From positions 1 to 64,000 of the forward strand of contig ARYC01000470.1 in NCBI GenBank assembly GCA_000711775.1: a stretch of 64,000 nucleotides of DNA, written 5' to 3'. Below are positions 46,121-59,480 of the stretch, piece after piece. The DNA is from Oxytricha trifallax. Lineage: Eukaryota > Ciliophora > Spirotrichea > Sporadotrichida > Oxytrichidae. The translations under genes were made by a program, and so were the position numbers. How positions within the stretch are numbered: the stretch's first letter is position 1; the number at the start of each line of letters is the position of its first letter. The notes under the pieces are model-generated. The model made no database searches. It saw only the letters and a list, made by a program, of their open reading frames with translations, and was not told the DNA's origin.

Positions 46121-49100
46121 TACATTGATTTCACACGCTATAAGTTTCCAAAAGTTTTTATTTTTATTTTTTAAACTTACCTAAGTGATTAACTAACTAT
46201 AATTAATATATGTAATTCTTAAAGATAAATTTATTTGAAATTAATTTATAAATTTTTACTCGTTTTTTAAAACAATGAATAAATAAAATTAAATTTAGTT
46301 GTGAAGTAATTATATTCTTAATATTAATTCTTTTAAATTAAATTAAACTAACAATAAAATTATATTAATATAATTATTTGTATAAAGTTGTAATAAAACA
46401 TAATTTTGCAAATTAGTGGCAAAGAAATATATAAAAATACTAAAAATTTAACTAATATATTTAATAATAATTTAATACTCATTGTAATATTGTTTATTTA
46501 TTTCTGAAACTTATACATATTCCAGAACCCACCCCAATTTGACTCATTTATTAAAACTTTGTGTTTAATTAAAGTATATAGTTAGTAAAATAGACAGTTT
46601 TTTTAGATTGTAAATTATGCTGTATATCTAGAATAAAATAATTGTAGTATAGTTTTAAAGCTTTTAAAACTAACCATTTAAAAGCTTTATTTCAAGCTTT
46701 CCAAAAATATCAATTTTCTTTTTGCCAACTAATTTGTTACCAAACTACAAATATTCAGCATTTTGTTGCCACTTTAAATTATTATTATAAAATGCTACTA
46801 GCAGACCTATCTGTCGCTAACTTTCAAATAGCAGAGAATTTAATAATAAATAAATGCATTTACTAAAAAAGCTTAAGCTTATGACAAAAGGATCATATGT
46901 CTCCAAAAAATGTAAAATTCTAACTTAATTGATAAAATGATTTTTCAACATATGGAAATAAAATGAACAAAGTTTATCTCCATTTATTTCAAAATATTCA
47001 AATAATCAGATGGATAAATCATATTTACTAAGTTAGCAATAATATAAGAATCAACAGAGAAACTTTTACAATCTTCATTGCAGTGCTCGATATTTTAAAA
47101 CATAGTGAGTTTAATTTTTTCATTAATTAATATAAGCTAACTGATTAATTTTAGAGAATTTCTTTCTTCAAATTTCGTGATTTTGATTTTTTCTCTTTTA
47201 CAAACATACAAGTACCCATATTAAGAAGGAAAGTTCATCTAGATACATGATACTCTTCTAATGGCATTCGCTCTCGAAGGTGAAATTCACAATTAAGACA
47301 CAACCCATAGAGCTGAGATATTGTATTATATTCATGCCTTTACTTTATCATCATATTTTTTAAAGTTATAGCATTTTTATTTTATTTATTGGGGTCGGTT
47401 CAATGTTATTCAACATATTAGAAATGTTTTCTTCTTAGCATATTTTATTTTCCTTTATTTTTCAAATAATTTCCTTTAACTTTCAGCAATCAGTGTGGCC
47501 TCTTTGATCCCATATGCATCTTCCTAATTCTTAATAGATAGAATGTTTTATTTTTAAAGTTTATATTGATTGTTAAGCTCTTAGATTCATTGGGTGCCAT
47601 GACGATTAAATTTTCTTCTTACTGCTGTATGAATGATACAACCACTTAGCTTAATTTTTATGATTCAAAAAAATAAAATAGAATCATTAATAAATCTAAA
47701 GAAAATTTTGAGTTACCTTGTTGATTGTCTTGAACTATAATTTGTGGATAAAACCAAAATGCCAATAAAGAACAGTATTCTCATTTAGTATAGGATTGGA
47801 TTAATTTCATTTATAATTGTAGAAATTCATCCAAATCAAAACCAAAATTAGTCTTAGATGGTGTTGCTTCAAGAGAAGTTCAAAAAATTTACCTAGAATT
47901 TACCTCAGTAATTCTGACTCAGGATTCATTGGCATCAAGCCCAATCGTATCTCTATTTACATTAAATTCTGTAATTCTCATAAAAAATTTTAAGTTAAAA
48001 AGATCGATGAAAAATGAAATTATTGCTGAAGTTGATTCATGCTTTCCTTCCTGTTCAAACACAGAAAATATAACTTAAAGCTCTTAAATACTATTTCTAT
48101 TATTCTATAAGAAGAAATAAAGAATAGAGGTTCGAAATAATGTGCTAAATATTCTAAGTGAATCTTGTGCCATTTATATATATTATTGTAATTCTAAAAG
48201 CTAGAGAAATACGCTAATTCTCAGTTGTGTTTTATAGAGAAGCCACTATTAATATTAAGTTATAAAAAAGCTATTGATGGGCATGATAATTGTTAGTATT
48301 TAGAAGTAACTTAGAGATCAAATCATTAGAAAATGCTGCAACATTACTTCACTTTTATTTATATTAATTATAGTTTTCTTTGTATTAGCTAATTATATTG
48401 TTAGCAGTTTAACGCATTCGAAGTCTTACAATTAATTATTACTAATTTGAATTTCCCTAAAAATTATTGTACATAAATTTTTTGAAATTAATTGTAATTT
48501 ATTTTAATAATAAACATCAAATACTTTCATTGATATAAATTAAAATAAAGATGAGATGTTTTCTCATAGTCTTGTTAAAAAGAGTTATATAATATAAAAC
48601 CCTTATTCTTTAATTTTTCCTCAATAATTTATATTTGTTATGACTTTGAGAAATTAAAGTTAAGATATATAACTAACTAAAAGCAGTTTGATAAAGACAG
48701 TTTCACTTTAATAATAAGCAAGACCATCAAAATTCTTGACTATAATAGCCTATCTAATGTAAAAGAATGCAACTTTTACGCACTAAAAAACCAATCTGTG
48801 AATAAGCATTTGTTATAATTGTCAATGCAATTATTTTGCTTTATTAAACTTAATTAAGATATTCTAAAAAATATAAAAATAAATAACTTTAAAACAGCAA
48901 ATTTAAACTCCTTATTTTTAAATAAAGCATTGAATACATTGTCATTTTTTATATAGTATGTATTTTTATTAATACTATTTAAATTATTGCTGTTTTTAAT
49001 TAATTTTTTAGATTTCCTATTCTTTTCTATTTGTTTCAATAATGCAATTGAACTTCTACTCATGAGTGAAAGTTAGCAAAATTATATATTAATTAGAAAC

Positions 49101-49719
49101 TAAAATATGTAAGATAATCAATAAATATTCTTTGTTGCTTTATGATAATTTTTTAGAAGGGCTAATTATTTAACTTATAATTTTAATTGAAATAGTATTG
49201 CACTTCTTGTTCAATTTGAATTCAGTTTGCAATCTCCTTAATGGTACGCAATTCACTCTACTATATACGCATATTTATCGAATTAAATCTTAGTATTGTT
49301 AATTTCAGGAAAAATAATAATATTTTATTCAATAAATGAAATACAATAGATTAAATTATAAATAAAATTAAAAAAATCTACTTATAGTTTATAATATTTC
49401 TTGAATTTTATATTAATTACTGATAGTATTATATAAGTTAATTTTAAAATGAATTTATTTTCAATATAAAATTAAATATTAACATTAAGTATAAATATTT
49501 TACTGAAATTATTTAATATTTAAAGAAAACTGGAACATAATATTAGACTCATCCCTAAAAATTATTAGATACTTAAAGAAATGACACTAACTCCACAAAA
49601 ATACTATTTATGTTCATATAAATTGACTTGTATTTTTATAAAATTAAATAAATTATTAAAAATTTATGGAAAAATATAATAACAAGAGCAAAATGTAAAA
49701 AAAATATTTCTAGTTCTAC
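46121..49719. other. AT-rich stretch with faint minus-strand coding traces
   Basis: Mostly low-complexity AT DNA. Between about 47580 and 48080 the minus strand has short pieces with protein-like composition (RITEFNVNRDTIGLDANES, LEATPSKTNFGFDLDEFL) and a possible intron starting GTAACTC near 47718 and ending AAG near 47655, followed by GCIIHTAVRRKFNRHGTQ. The evidence is too weak to call a gene. The 48854-49063 frame is low-complexity. Confidence 0.3.
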
Positions 49720-50671
49720 TATTAAGCGAGTATAATTAAAATGGGGAGACAGTTAAAATTAAATCAAAAAAGAGATTAAATAAAATTATGATCATCTCAA
49801 TATACATGAGTTAAGATCCAACAGTCACTAGTTTGAATAATGTTTGAGTAGATCCTTATTTAAATTTAATTAACTAATCAACTAACTAAAAATGGAACTT
49901 TTAGCTTTTTTATCATCTTTTCTGATTTTTTTTATTTTTGTTCATCGATCAAGTAGATGCTGTAGCTGATCTTCAAGTTTTTTCATAATTTTCATAGATA
50001 TCTTCAGGGTATCTTCAGGATATCTTCCTTAAAAAATTTAAAGTGTGGAGAGTGTGGAGCCCAATATTGACAATAATAGTAGTAATAGCACTAATATTCT
50101 CAAAATCAAGCATTATTATGAGTCTGGTTGAAATTCTAGAGAATTTCAAAATTTTAGATCACTGATTTTTTCTTAGTTTTCATCAACATCATCTTCATCA
50201 TCATCTTCAACATTAGGTATCACATCTATGAATTTTAGAAAAACAAGATGTTTTTTAAAAAATCCCAGACTCATAATAATGCTTGATTTTGAGAATATTA
50301 GTGCTATTACTACTATTATTGTCAATATTGGGCTCCACACTCTCCACACTTTAAATTTTTTAAGGAAGATATCCTGAAGATACCCTGAAGATATCTATGA
50401 AAATTATGAAAAAACTTGAAGATCAGCTACAGCATCTACTTGATCGATGAACAAAAATAAAAAAAATCAGAAAAGATGATAAAAAAGCTAAAATTCCATT
50501 TTTAGTTAGTTGATTAGTTAATTAAATTTAAATAAGGATCTACTCAAATATAATTCAAACTAGTGACTGTTGCATCTTAACTCATGTATATTGAGATGAT
50601 CATAATTTTATTTAATCTCTTTTTTGATTTAATTTTAACTGTCTCCCCATTTTAATTATACTCGCTTAATA
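49720..50671. repeat. 950-bp foldback element with arms of about 408 bp
   Basis: Left arm 49720-50127 and right arm 50265-50671 are near-perfect reverse complements with only a few mismatches and a 137-bp spacer. The outer ends are ATTAAGCGAGTATAATTAAA and its complement. The spacer holds a TCATCTTCATCA tract. No transposase is encoded. It is unrelated to the TTGTAGAAATAC MITEs. Such arm identity means recent origin or gene conversion between arms. A transcript would form a 400-bp hairpin. Confidence 0.93.
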
Positions 50672-51149
50672 ATAATAATTTAGTAGCTATTATTATTATA
50701 TACATTCGCATTCTTACCCTGTTATTATGTTTATAGAGTTTTCACTTATTTTTAGATCATTATATTTAATTATAATTGTATAATAGTATATCTCGAAATT
50801 CTTTATTTTAATTTTATATAATCACTCAGTATTGTGAAGAAAGCTCCATTAATAATTAATAGGAGCGAATTCAAAATAATTTGAAAGTCTTTGATAAAAC
50901 GAAATCATATATTTATAAAAAAAATAAAGAAATGATATATAAATTAAAAAATAGATTGATAATAAAATGATGACATTAAATAGAGATTCTGTAAAGCAGT
51001 CACACTCATCAAGATTAATAACTTTAACAAATTTATAATTCATAAAGCCTTATCATTTGCATGAAGGTTAATCATTTAAGTCATGAATTTGTATTTAATA
51101 AACAAATTAATACGATTTCTAATTTTTTATAAATTTAACGAATTTCTTC

Positions 51150-51690
51150 ATGATATTCTGGACAAAAAATAATAATTTCAATCACAGTACTTCGAGATAA
51201 AAATTTGATATATTCCAGATTTTTTTATAAAAAAAAACATACTTTGAATTTACCTATCTAATATAGCAAAAATTTTCATAGATTTAGGTAAATTATAGGA
51301 GGATTCAGAAAAATGTTCTCTATCTTTTAAAAAAATATTCTCCCTAAACAAATCAATCAAGGATCGAACATTGGCACTTAAAAAAGGCGAAAAGGATTTG
51401 TGTTAAATCTTTATGGAAGTATGATAATGAAAATGGATTTTTAAGATTGCTAAATATCACCAAGTAATAATTTTTAAAAAATGTGATTAAATAATTTTAT
51501 TAACAAAGTTAATTAAAAACAAGGCAGATATTGCAACATCTTCTAAGAATAGCTTTAGAACCATGCTTTTTCTTAAGTGTATATTTATCTTTAAATTATA
51601 GGTATATTTCCAACAATCATTAAGACATAATGTTTCAAGATTGACCATTTCAAATTATTTTTAAAGATATTGAATTGATGACTCATCAAA
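51150..51690 (+). repeat. Dispersed block C, inverted homologue of 19300-19990
   Basis: Read on the minus strand it aligns with blocks A and B through GGCAGATATTGC/CTCTGCC, the AGTTAATTAAAAACAAGG segment and the AT-rich interior. At its right side the plus strand has a trace of the same transposase end (FQIIFKDIELMTHQN against FNYFGGFEFNEYNPIEN). It is the most diverged copy. Confidence 0.55.
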
Positions 51691-51692
51691 AT

Positions 51693-51731
51693 GTAAGTTA
51701 CAAAAAAAATCTTCTATTATTATTTTTATAG
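51693..51731 (+). other. Probable 39-nt intron beside block C
   Basis: The intron starts GTAAGTTAC and ends TTTTTATAG, and the flanks are ACTCATCAAAAT and GATTAGCACCTG. The first half closely resembles the introns at 27744-27713 and 32731-32694 (AATGCAAGTTACAAAAA). It may be a fourth member of that exon-intron family fused to the block C transposase trace. Confidence 0.4.
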
Positions 51732-52395
51732 GATTAGCACCTGTTTGGTGCTGATGAAGGGTTGGATAAAAAAATTCTAATCTTATTTTCAAGAAGCAAG
51801 GTTTGATTGTGAATTTAGTTCATCATAAGTAAGTTTGATTGATTAATTTAAAAGATTAATCTGTTCTAATAATTACTATTCTATTTTGTTTCATTAGTTT
51901 TCGATTAAATATTTTAATTTATCAATTCTCTTTTATTTAATATTTTTTTTAATTTAAATTGAGATCATATTTAATGAAAAGATGAGAATATTAATTATAG
52001 AGGGACAATCAGACTTATTACTTATCATTACAAAATTGAAATAAAATAATAAATAAGATTAATATATTTCAAAGAATCATCCATATTTAATTATAATGAC
52101 TATTATTTTGTGTCTGCTACAAATTGAATAAATCATAGAGCTACTTGGCATTATTAATTATTTAAATGAAAATATTTTGTAATTTAAGCAAGACTTCTCT
52201 TCTCTAATTTTAATTATAATTTAAATTATTAGATGACAATTTTAATAAAATTAATTTATCCCCAATAAATATTCTTGTAGAATGACGAAAATAGAATAAA
52301 TATCTTTTCGATTGTCTCAATTATCAACTTCATAATTCCAATATTAGATTTGAATATTAGTCATTAATTACAAATTGATTTAATACTACTTAAAT

Positions 52396-52789
52396 ATGAA
52401 GTATGTTAGCCTAAATAATATGGATTTTAAGCATCAGTCTTTTTACTATATCTTTTTAGTCTCATTTTTATTTAAATTAGATTTTTGTCATAAAAATCCT
52501 TCTTCATCAACAACTTCTTCAACTACAACTTTAACAACATCAACTAAGAACCTAAACTCCAAAAGTTTTATAATGTTAACAGAAAAACCGAACTGGCACT
52601 ATCTTGGCAATTTTACAGTTACAGCTTGAAAACAAAATTCTGTATCAAATGAGTCCTAGCAATAATGAGTATTTAGCCCTAATAAATTGTAGTATGCATT
52701 TAAGAAGTATTTTTCTTAACATTAATAAACATTTAAATATTAAAATTTGTGATCAAAACTTCAGGATTTATTCAATCAAGAATTTTTAA
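52396..52789 (+). pseudogene. Hypothetical ORF with hydrophobic start and Thr/Ser-rich stretch
   Basis: ATG 52396 gives MKYVSLNNMDFKHQSFYYIF, a hydrophobic run (FLVSFLFKLDF) that could be a signal or membrane segment, then a Ser/Thr-rich stretch (SSSTTSSTTTLTTSTK). It ends at a TGA near 52627. An overlapping frame continues with SPSNNEYLALINCSMHLRSI to 52789. Neither frame uses TAA or TAG internally. This could be a small secreted-type gene with one frameshift, or chance. Confidence 0.3.
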
Positions 52790-55700
52790 TGTTTTTTGGA
52801 GGATATTTTCTGTTAGTTGTTCATAAATTTTTTAATAATAATTTATCAATTGATTATTATAAATTAAGATTCAATACTAAAATACACTTGATAATGTACA
52901 TATTTTTTAATCTTCAACTAGATACCTCGGTTTGTTAAGTAAGGTATAATATTGTAATTTTTTGAATATATATCTAGATTTAAACTGTCTGATGCCATTA
53001 GTTGAATATAATCATTGATTATTTACAGCTTTCATAATGCTTGCATATCTAAGAAAAAGAACATCATCAGTCTATTTATAATTTAATTTCTCTGAAACAA
53101 AGCCTTTTTTAAATAGAATCAAAATTGCTATTACTGTAAAAGATGTTTACATCCCTGAGTCTTTAGGTAAATTCTTATTTTTCGTACGTAAAATCCACTA
53201 GCTTTTCTCATTTTCATTAAAAGCCATGTTAATGGGAGATAGTCTCGTATCATCTTTCTTCTAGTAGACACACCATATTATTACTATACTTCTCTCTTGT
53301 AAAAGCTCAATATAAATACATATTCATAATTTCTTCATCTGTCATGATCTCTTCGTGAATTTTTAATTAATATTTTTCTTACAGGTGAGAAAAAAAATAC
53401 TAAATCATATTACTTTTTATATTTTTCATAGTAAGTTCTATGACGTTTCCCTCAAATAATACTGGGCGTAGAAATATTTGCAATTGATTTCTTTAATTTT
53501 TTAATGAATATCCTCAAAATTTTAACCATTATAAATATCAAGTAAAACCTTGACTTGCCCTTTTTTTGAAAATCATTTTTAATTGATTTTTTTTCTTCTT
53601 AATAACTTTAGTTTTATTTTGATTGAGTTAGCACATTTTCTCATGTTAATTGCAATTCCAATTAAATGCTTAACGAAAGTTTCAAAATTTGAAGAGTTGC
53701 AGGTAAACCTAATTAAAGCACATACAATATATTTTTATTCTTGCTTATTAATAGTGAATACTTAACTTGTTATTTCTTTTTTAAATTCTAAGTTTTGATA
53801 AAAGGTTTTTACTTTTTTCACCAAGTTCAAATCTTTTCATTAGTAAAAACTTAGCATTACATTTTATGAGTAAAAATTTTGGTTGGAGATAATTAGAAGA
53901 GTGCAAGGTTTTCTCTTGTCATTCCAACAAGAGTTTTTCATATATTATCATAATAATTGATAATTATTCATTTTAAAGCAATAACTATAAAATTAAAGTA
54001 TAAGAATTACATTAATTTATTTATTGATTATCTTATATCATATTTTAAAATTAAAGTTATCCTATAGAAGAAAACAATTTATTTAACTTAATCATTTATT
54101 TTAGTAAACTACTTCTTATAAGTGTTTATTTTGATGAGATTTAAGTTTGTTCTACTACAAATATCTTAAAGTAAATTTAATAAATAAATATTATCCAGCA
54201 TTTTAGTGGAAAAATCTGTAAAACCAATTAGTTTTCCATTAGTTAATCCTTAAATTTTATAATTACTTTTTAACTAAGTAGGCCAGATTGCTAAAGTAAT
54301 TAATTAAATAAATAGGAACTTTAGTTGCTATCTATATATTGTTATGTTAATTAGAAAGGACTGTCAAATACTAACTAATTCTAAGAGTTGAGAGATTGGA
54401 CTTACTTTAATTAAAATAAAAAACATCATTATTTAATTTTAGCTCGCAGATGATTTAAGCATAAATCATGTTAAATTACTTTTATAAAAATAATTTAGTT
54501 TAAATTACTGCTAATATGGTTTTATAAAATTTCATTTTTGCTTATATTAGACTTATAAAAATTATAATAGATTATGGAAAGTCTGGGAAGCCATTGTTAT
54601 GATGTCAAGGATTTTCAAAGCAAATTTAGGTAAGAAAATATAAAACAAGTTTTTTTGAAGATTTAAAGTAAAATTATTTAATTAATCAAACTGTATTTTG
54701 TTAATTTTACCGCTCTATAGGGGTTGTTTTTACCAAATACTAGCCTTACACAATGAAGTTTGTTAAAAATTATATAATAGAAAACAAGCTGCTTAAACTG
54801 TTTTGCTTAATGTTCCATACTTCTTAGAATTTTCTTTAAAATAAAATTAATTCAAAACATATTCAGAAGATGAGGAAATATTGAAATATATTAATATTTA
54901 CTCTGAATATACAGTGTTACCTGAAAGAATAATATTTTTAAGGAGAACTCGACATATTACATCCCATTTCATCTCATTAATAATTAACAAGAAAATAAAA
55001 GCGACAAAAAAGAGGAAGTAAAGAAAAGAGTATCATTAAAGATGAAGTCTGTAAATAATTGCAATAAGAACAATATTTTCAAGTAAGTTAAATTTATAAA
55101 AATTAATTATATTTAGAATCAAAGGGTTAACTTAAAGTCATACACTCGTTAACATAAACAAAAAGAAAGAGTATCATGAAATCTCAATTCAATTTTTAAT
55201 TACAATGCTAAAATTTAAAGCAGAAAAACTTTCCTTGTATAAAAAAGAAACACTTTAATTGGTCAAGAATATGAGTTTGGGAGTTTACCAGAAATTATTT
55301 AATTTAATGATAAATTTTTTTTACATCAAAATAAGAAAAAAGAAAGTATATAAGTTACAGATATTATAATGTAGATTGTCATCTTAACCAAATTATAATA
55401 TTATTCTTCAAAATGTTTATGCTTATACATTTTCAAATGAATGTTTTATTATTTTAATATGCTTAGTTTCATTCATTTTATAGTCGTTTACTATTATCTC
55501 ATATTAATTTAATTTCATGAGCACCAAGTGTAAAAAGGCTAACCCAATTATATATAATTATCTTATTCTATATCAATTAATAGTGTTGTCCCCTTTAACT
55601 ATCCCAAAAGAACTACAACATACTTACTTTTGTACTATAAATCAGGGTATTCAATCATTTAAGCAGTCTCTACGTTAGATATAGAGTTTAGAGTAGCCGT

Positions 55701-58700
55701 TCAACCCGGAGTTCTTACTTATACCCACTGTGCCTGCAAAAGTTTTAAGTTTTGAAACAATCTTTAAAAATTTTTATTTTTATGTGTTCTTTCCCATAAA
55801 CACTGTTAAAGCCGTTACAGTTTAAAGATGATTTCAAAATTTTATATAATATTTTTTGATTTTAACAACTAAATCCTTAAGCGAAGCAAATCTTTCGCAT
55901 CTTTATTTAATTGTTTAAGTTTAAAAGTACTCGAAATTTTAGTATTTCGCATAACATTTTTGATTATCTATTTAATGTAAATATACTAATAATACAAAAT
56001 AATAATAAAATTATACTGAAGTCTCTGGGCACCCCTATTTAATTTATACATGGTAATATATAAGAAACAAGCCCTTTTAGATTAATGGTGTCTTCATGTG
56101 ACAATTTCAACAAGTGTTGTGCGTTCACTTTCTCATCTTCTTATTGATTTTTGCTCTTTTTTATATATTTTTCTTGATAAAATTAACTTGTTGAATGCCT
56201 GAAAAGAATAAATAAGTTGCTTATCGTCAGTGATGACAAGGTTCTCATAGATTATTCGAATGACTTCCCCTATATAGTATGTTGGACATGTCTACAGTGA
56301 GTACTACTAATTTTCTCAGAGTCTAAGTTTCGAAGTTAAAAATTATCAGATTGAGATTCACTAATTGGATTTGTGTTCTATTTATTATATTAGTTATAAT
56401 AAATTATTCCTTAACTAAACATTAATTAGATTTCTTTCTTATTTTAAATTTATGATGTGATTCTGATAAAGTTGTCGACATATTTTCATTTCTGATGTGA
56501 GTCGACTAGGTAACTTAAGATTTTTTTCTAGCTTTTTATCACTTCCATTTTTGTAGTAAGGTCTTCTCATTTGGCATTTATGAGTTTATTCTGTGACTGA
56601 GTACGTATATTACTATGTTTTGGTAATGCTAGTGTAATATTTAGGTTTGGACAATTTTGACTTAGATATTAAAATAAGTTTGGACAAAAAGCCTTTGAAA
56701 GGGAAGTCAATAGTTTCCCTATATAGTATTGAAAGTTGTCATCCCTTTCTTAATGTTTTTTTTTCATATTTATTACTACAATTCATGGAAAATACTGAGA
56801 CATAGTGAGAGGGTTTCTGTTGTTCGGGTCTTGGGATTTTATTGAAACTTTTTAATTGAAAATGCTGAAGTTCGATTTTTTTTAACAATTTATTCTATGA
56901 TAGTGGATTATTCTCTGTTATGGGTTTACCCTATATGTCATAATTAGGGCATATTGTGTTTTACTTTGGTTTTTGAGAAAACAAGGAGGTTGACTATTAG
57001 ATATGATTTTAGACCCTGGTTTGCTAGTCTTAACTATTTAGTTATTTAATATTGATAAAATACAAAATATCAGGAATTTATAAGTTTAAAATTTAAATAA
57101 AACTGAATTAAAAATGATATATAGAAGCATGCAGAGATTAATATAAGTAGAATGCTAAATAATGAAAAGATTAGTTTCAAAAAAAATAATCCATCAAATA
57201 CCTAATGCATTAATATACTCTATAATTTAATATCTTTTACATCTTTTTCCATAAAAGTTCTATTTTAGCGAATAACCAAAAGTGGAAATCACATTGATTA
57301 ATATGTTATTATGATTGTTTCGAAAAAAAATAATTTAGAACACTTACTAAATTAGGAGAGTTTTTTATTTTCAGCTTTAATATGCACAATAAAAAGTATT
57401 TCTGTAAATAAAAAAGCCTGAACTAGGTAAATTTAGTATATCGGTAAATGGGGATGAGTGAAATTTGAATTATAATTTTATTTAAAAATAAAGTTTTACT
57501 GACCTTAATGTGGTTAATAACTTGGGATCTCTAATCCATTTTTAACAGGAGAATGAGTATTTATTTTATTTTATTATTTCCTTTTAAATTAAAATTAATT
57601 TCTAAAAATTCAGTGAAAATAGAAGGTTATGTACTTGTTTAATGTCGACTGATATTCTTGTTTTATCTTGAGAAGAAAAAATTTGTTTTTCTTAATTTGT
57701 TAAGTAGGGTCTATGTTGAAGACTAAAGTGAACTAGTGTTGTGGAAGAGAAGTAGGAGGTTATGAATAGTTTTATTAGTTTACTTGATTATTTTATTCTT
57801 CTTTAGTTGCTTCAATGAATCGATTGAAGAAATAGTCAAACATCTAGATTTCATCAAGGGATTAACTAATGGGTTTGTTTCGTACTTGGTTAAGCAGAGT
57901 TAAAGAAGTCCTTTTTTTGCACAATAAATGATCTTTTATCTTTGGAGTGGATTAAGAGCTAGCAGTAGTGACCTGATTAATTTTTAAATGTAATAATCGT
58001 CTTTATAGCAGACAGATGGGGCTCAGAGTTTTTGTTGTACTCTGAAAGTGTATCATTCTGATTTATAGTCACTATTCCTTTGCGTCAACCTAATATTAGT
58101 AAATATACTAGAGTGAGGAAAGGATAATTCAAATCTTTGGGAACTTCATGTGAAAGTTCATGACCTTGGTATGGTGAAAGAAACATTTATATTCATAATT
58201 TACATCATAATATATATAAAATAAAATAACTCTAATAATAATAATTACACTCAAATGAAATCCTTCTCGAACCTCTAATGTAAATTGAATAATATCTAGT
58301 AATTACGGTTTTGGAGTCGCACCATAAACAAGTGCTTGAACTGATTTACTCACTGAAGACATTTTATAGATATAAAGGTGTTCCAAAAAAATAATTTCAG
58401 AGAGGTGATTTGAAGGAATAAATAAGTTCCTATCAAAGCGCGTTGGAATGATAAATGCAGAAGTAAGAGCAATAAATGGAGCTCACATACTGTTAAATTA
58501 GAGATTTAACGTTGCATGAACTGAATTGTTTTTCATTGCATAATATAGCAATTTTTTCCTTAAATAAATATCAAAACTTTAAAACAAACCATTACTATTT
58601 TTCAGACTTTTTCAAAAAGTTCAAGATTTATAACTATGTCATGAGATGCAATTACAATAAAACCTAGTAATAACAAAATGTTATGGAAAAATAACGAAGG

Positions 58701-59229
58701 ATATGTTTGCTCTGCTCCACGGCATAGTTCAGCATAATTTTAGATTTCTTATGTTGACGAAGTCATCTAAAATTCTAGTCTGACAGGGGAACATGCATAA
58801 GCCGAGAGGTCAATTTGATCAATAACTACTAAAAAGTAGCCTTAAAACTGAAGACTTTCACAAGTATATTTGAAAAATTATACTAACCTCATAAGATGAT
58901 GCTTTCTAATAAAATATAAAATAAATTTCACAGCAGAAACTTTAGTTATAATTGAATATCTTCACCACTAGAATAGATCATAATATGTAACATCTCTAAA
59001 GATAACATAAGAAAGCACAATAGAAAGAGTGGTGGATGTATGATAAAATATTTACTGTCTGGCTAATGGCACAAAACCTCATGCATTCTCCATAGTTCAA
59101 CTATAAAAAGGTAGACTTTGACAAAAACAAAAAAAAGGGTAGCATGTCGGTTAGTTGCAATTTATAATGCGAAAACTTTAAATTATTATTTATTCTAATT
59201 ACATTAATACTTAAACTTATTATGAAAAT

Positions 59230-59480
59230 CAGTAATGGAAATCTCTCTGATTATTGCTATTCTTCCTAATCTTCATCCTCTTCTTCATCTTCATCGTCAA
59301 ATTTAACTTCTATTTCTGCTCTCTCTGTCACTCTGCGAAGCACCAGTTAAGCTGCACCTGTGGTCTTGCACCTGTGGTCTTACCAGGTAGTACCACTATA
59401 AAAAAGATTAAAGATTTGGTTTTTTTAACTTACATTTTTAATGAGCGGTCTATCTCCACCTGCGTTTGATCTTTAAGTAT
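59230..59480 (-). pseudogene. Gene fragment with a 38-nt intron and acidic tail, paralogue 3
   Basis: A minus-strand exon (KNTQRSNAGGDRPLIKN) ends at a canonical GTAAGTT donor at 59433. The intron ends TTTTATAG at 59396. The next exon contains PGKTTGA, then, after a 16-bp direct duplication of the AGACCACAGGTGCA kind, AAQLVLRRVTERAEIEVKFD and DDEDEEEDEDQEE. It is homologous to 32576-32790 and shares intron position with 27600-27785. The plus-strand frame at 59254-59469 is its shadow. Function unknown. Confidence 0.55.

Noticed and set aside
49720-50671. CRISPR-like or tandem array
   Set aside because: The repeats are two inverted arms, not regularly spaced direct repeats, and the organism is a eukaryote.
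55517-55831. Clean 104-codon ORF from ATG to TGA
   Set aside because: With TGA as the only stop in DNA of this composition, hundreds of such frames are expected in 64 kb; composition is random-like.
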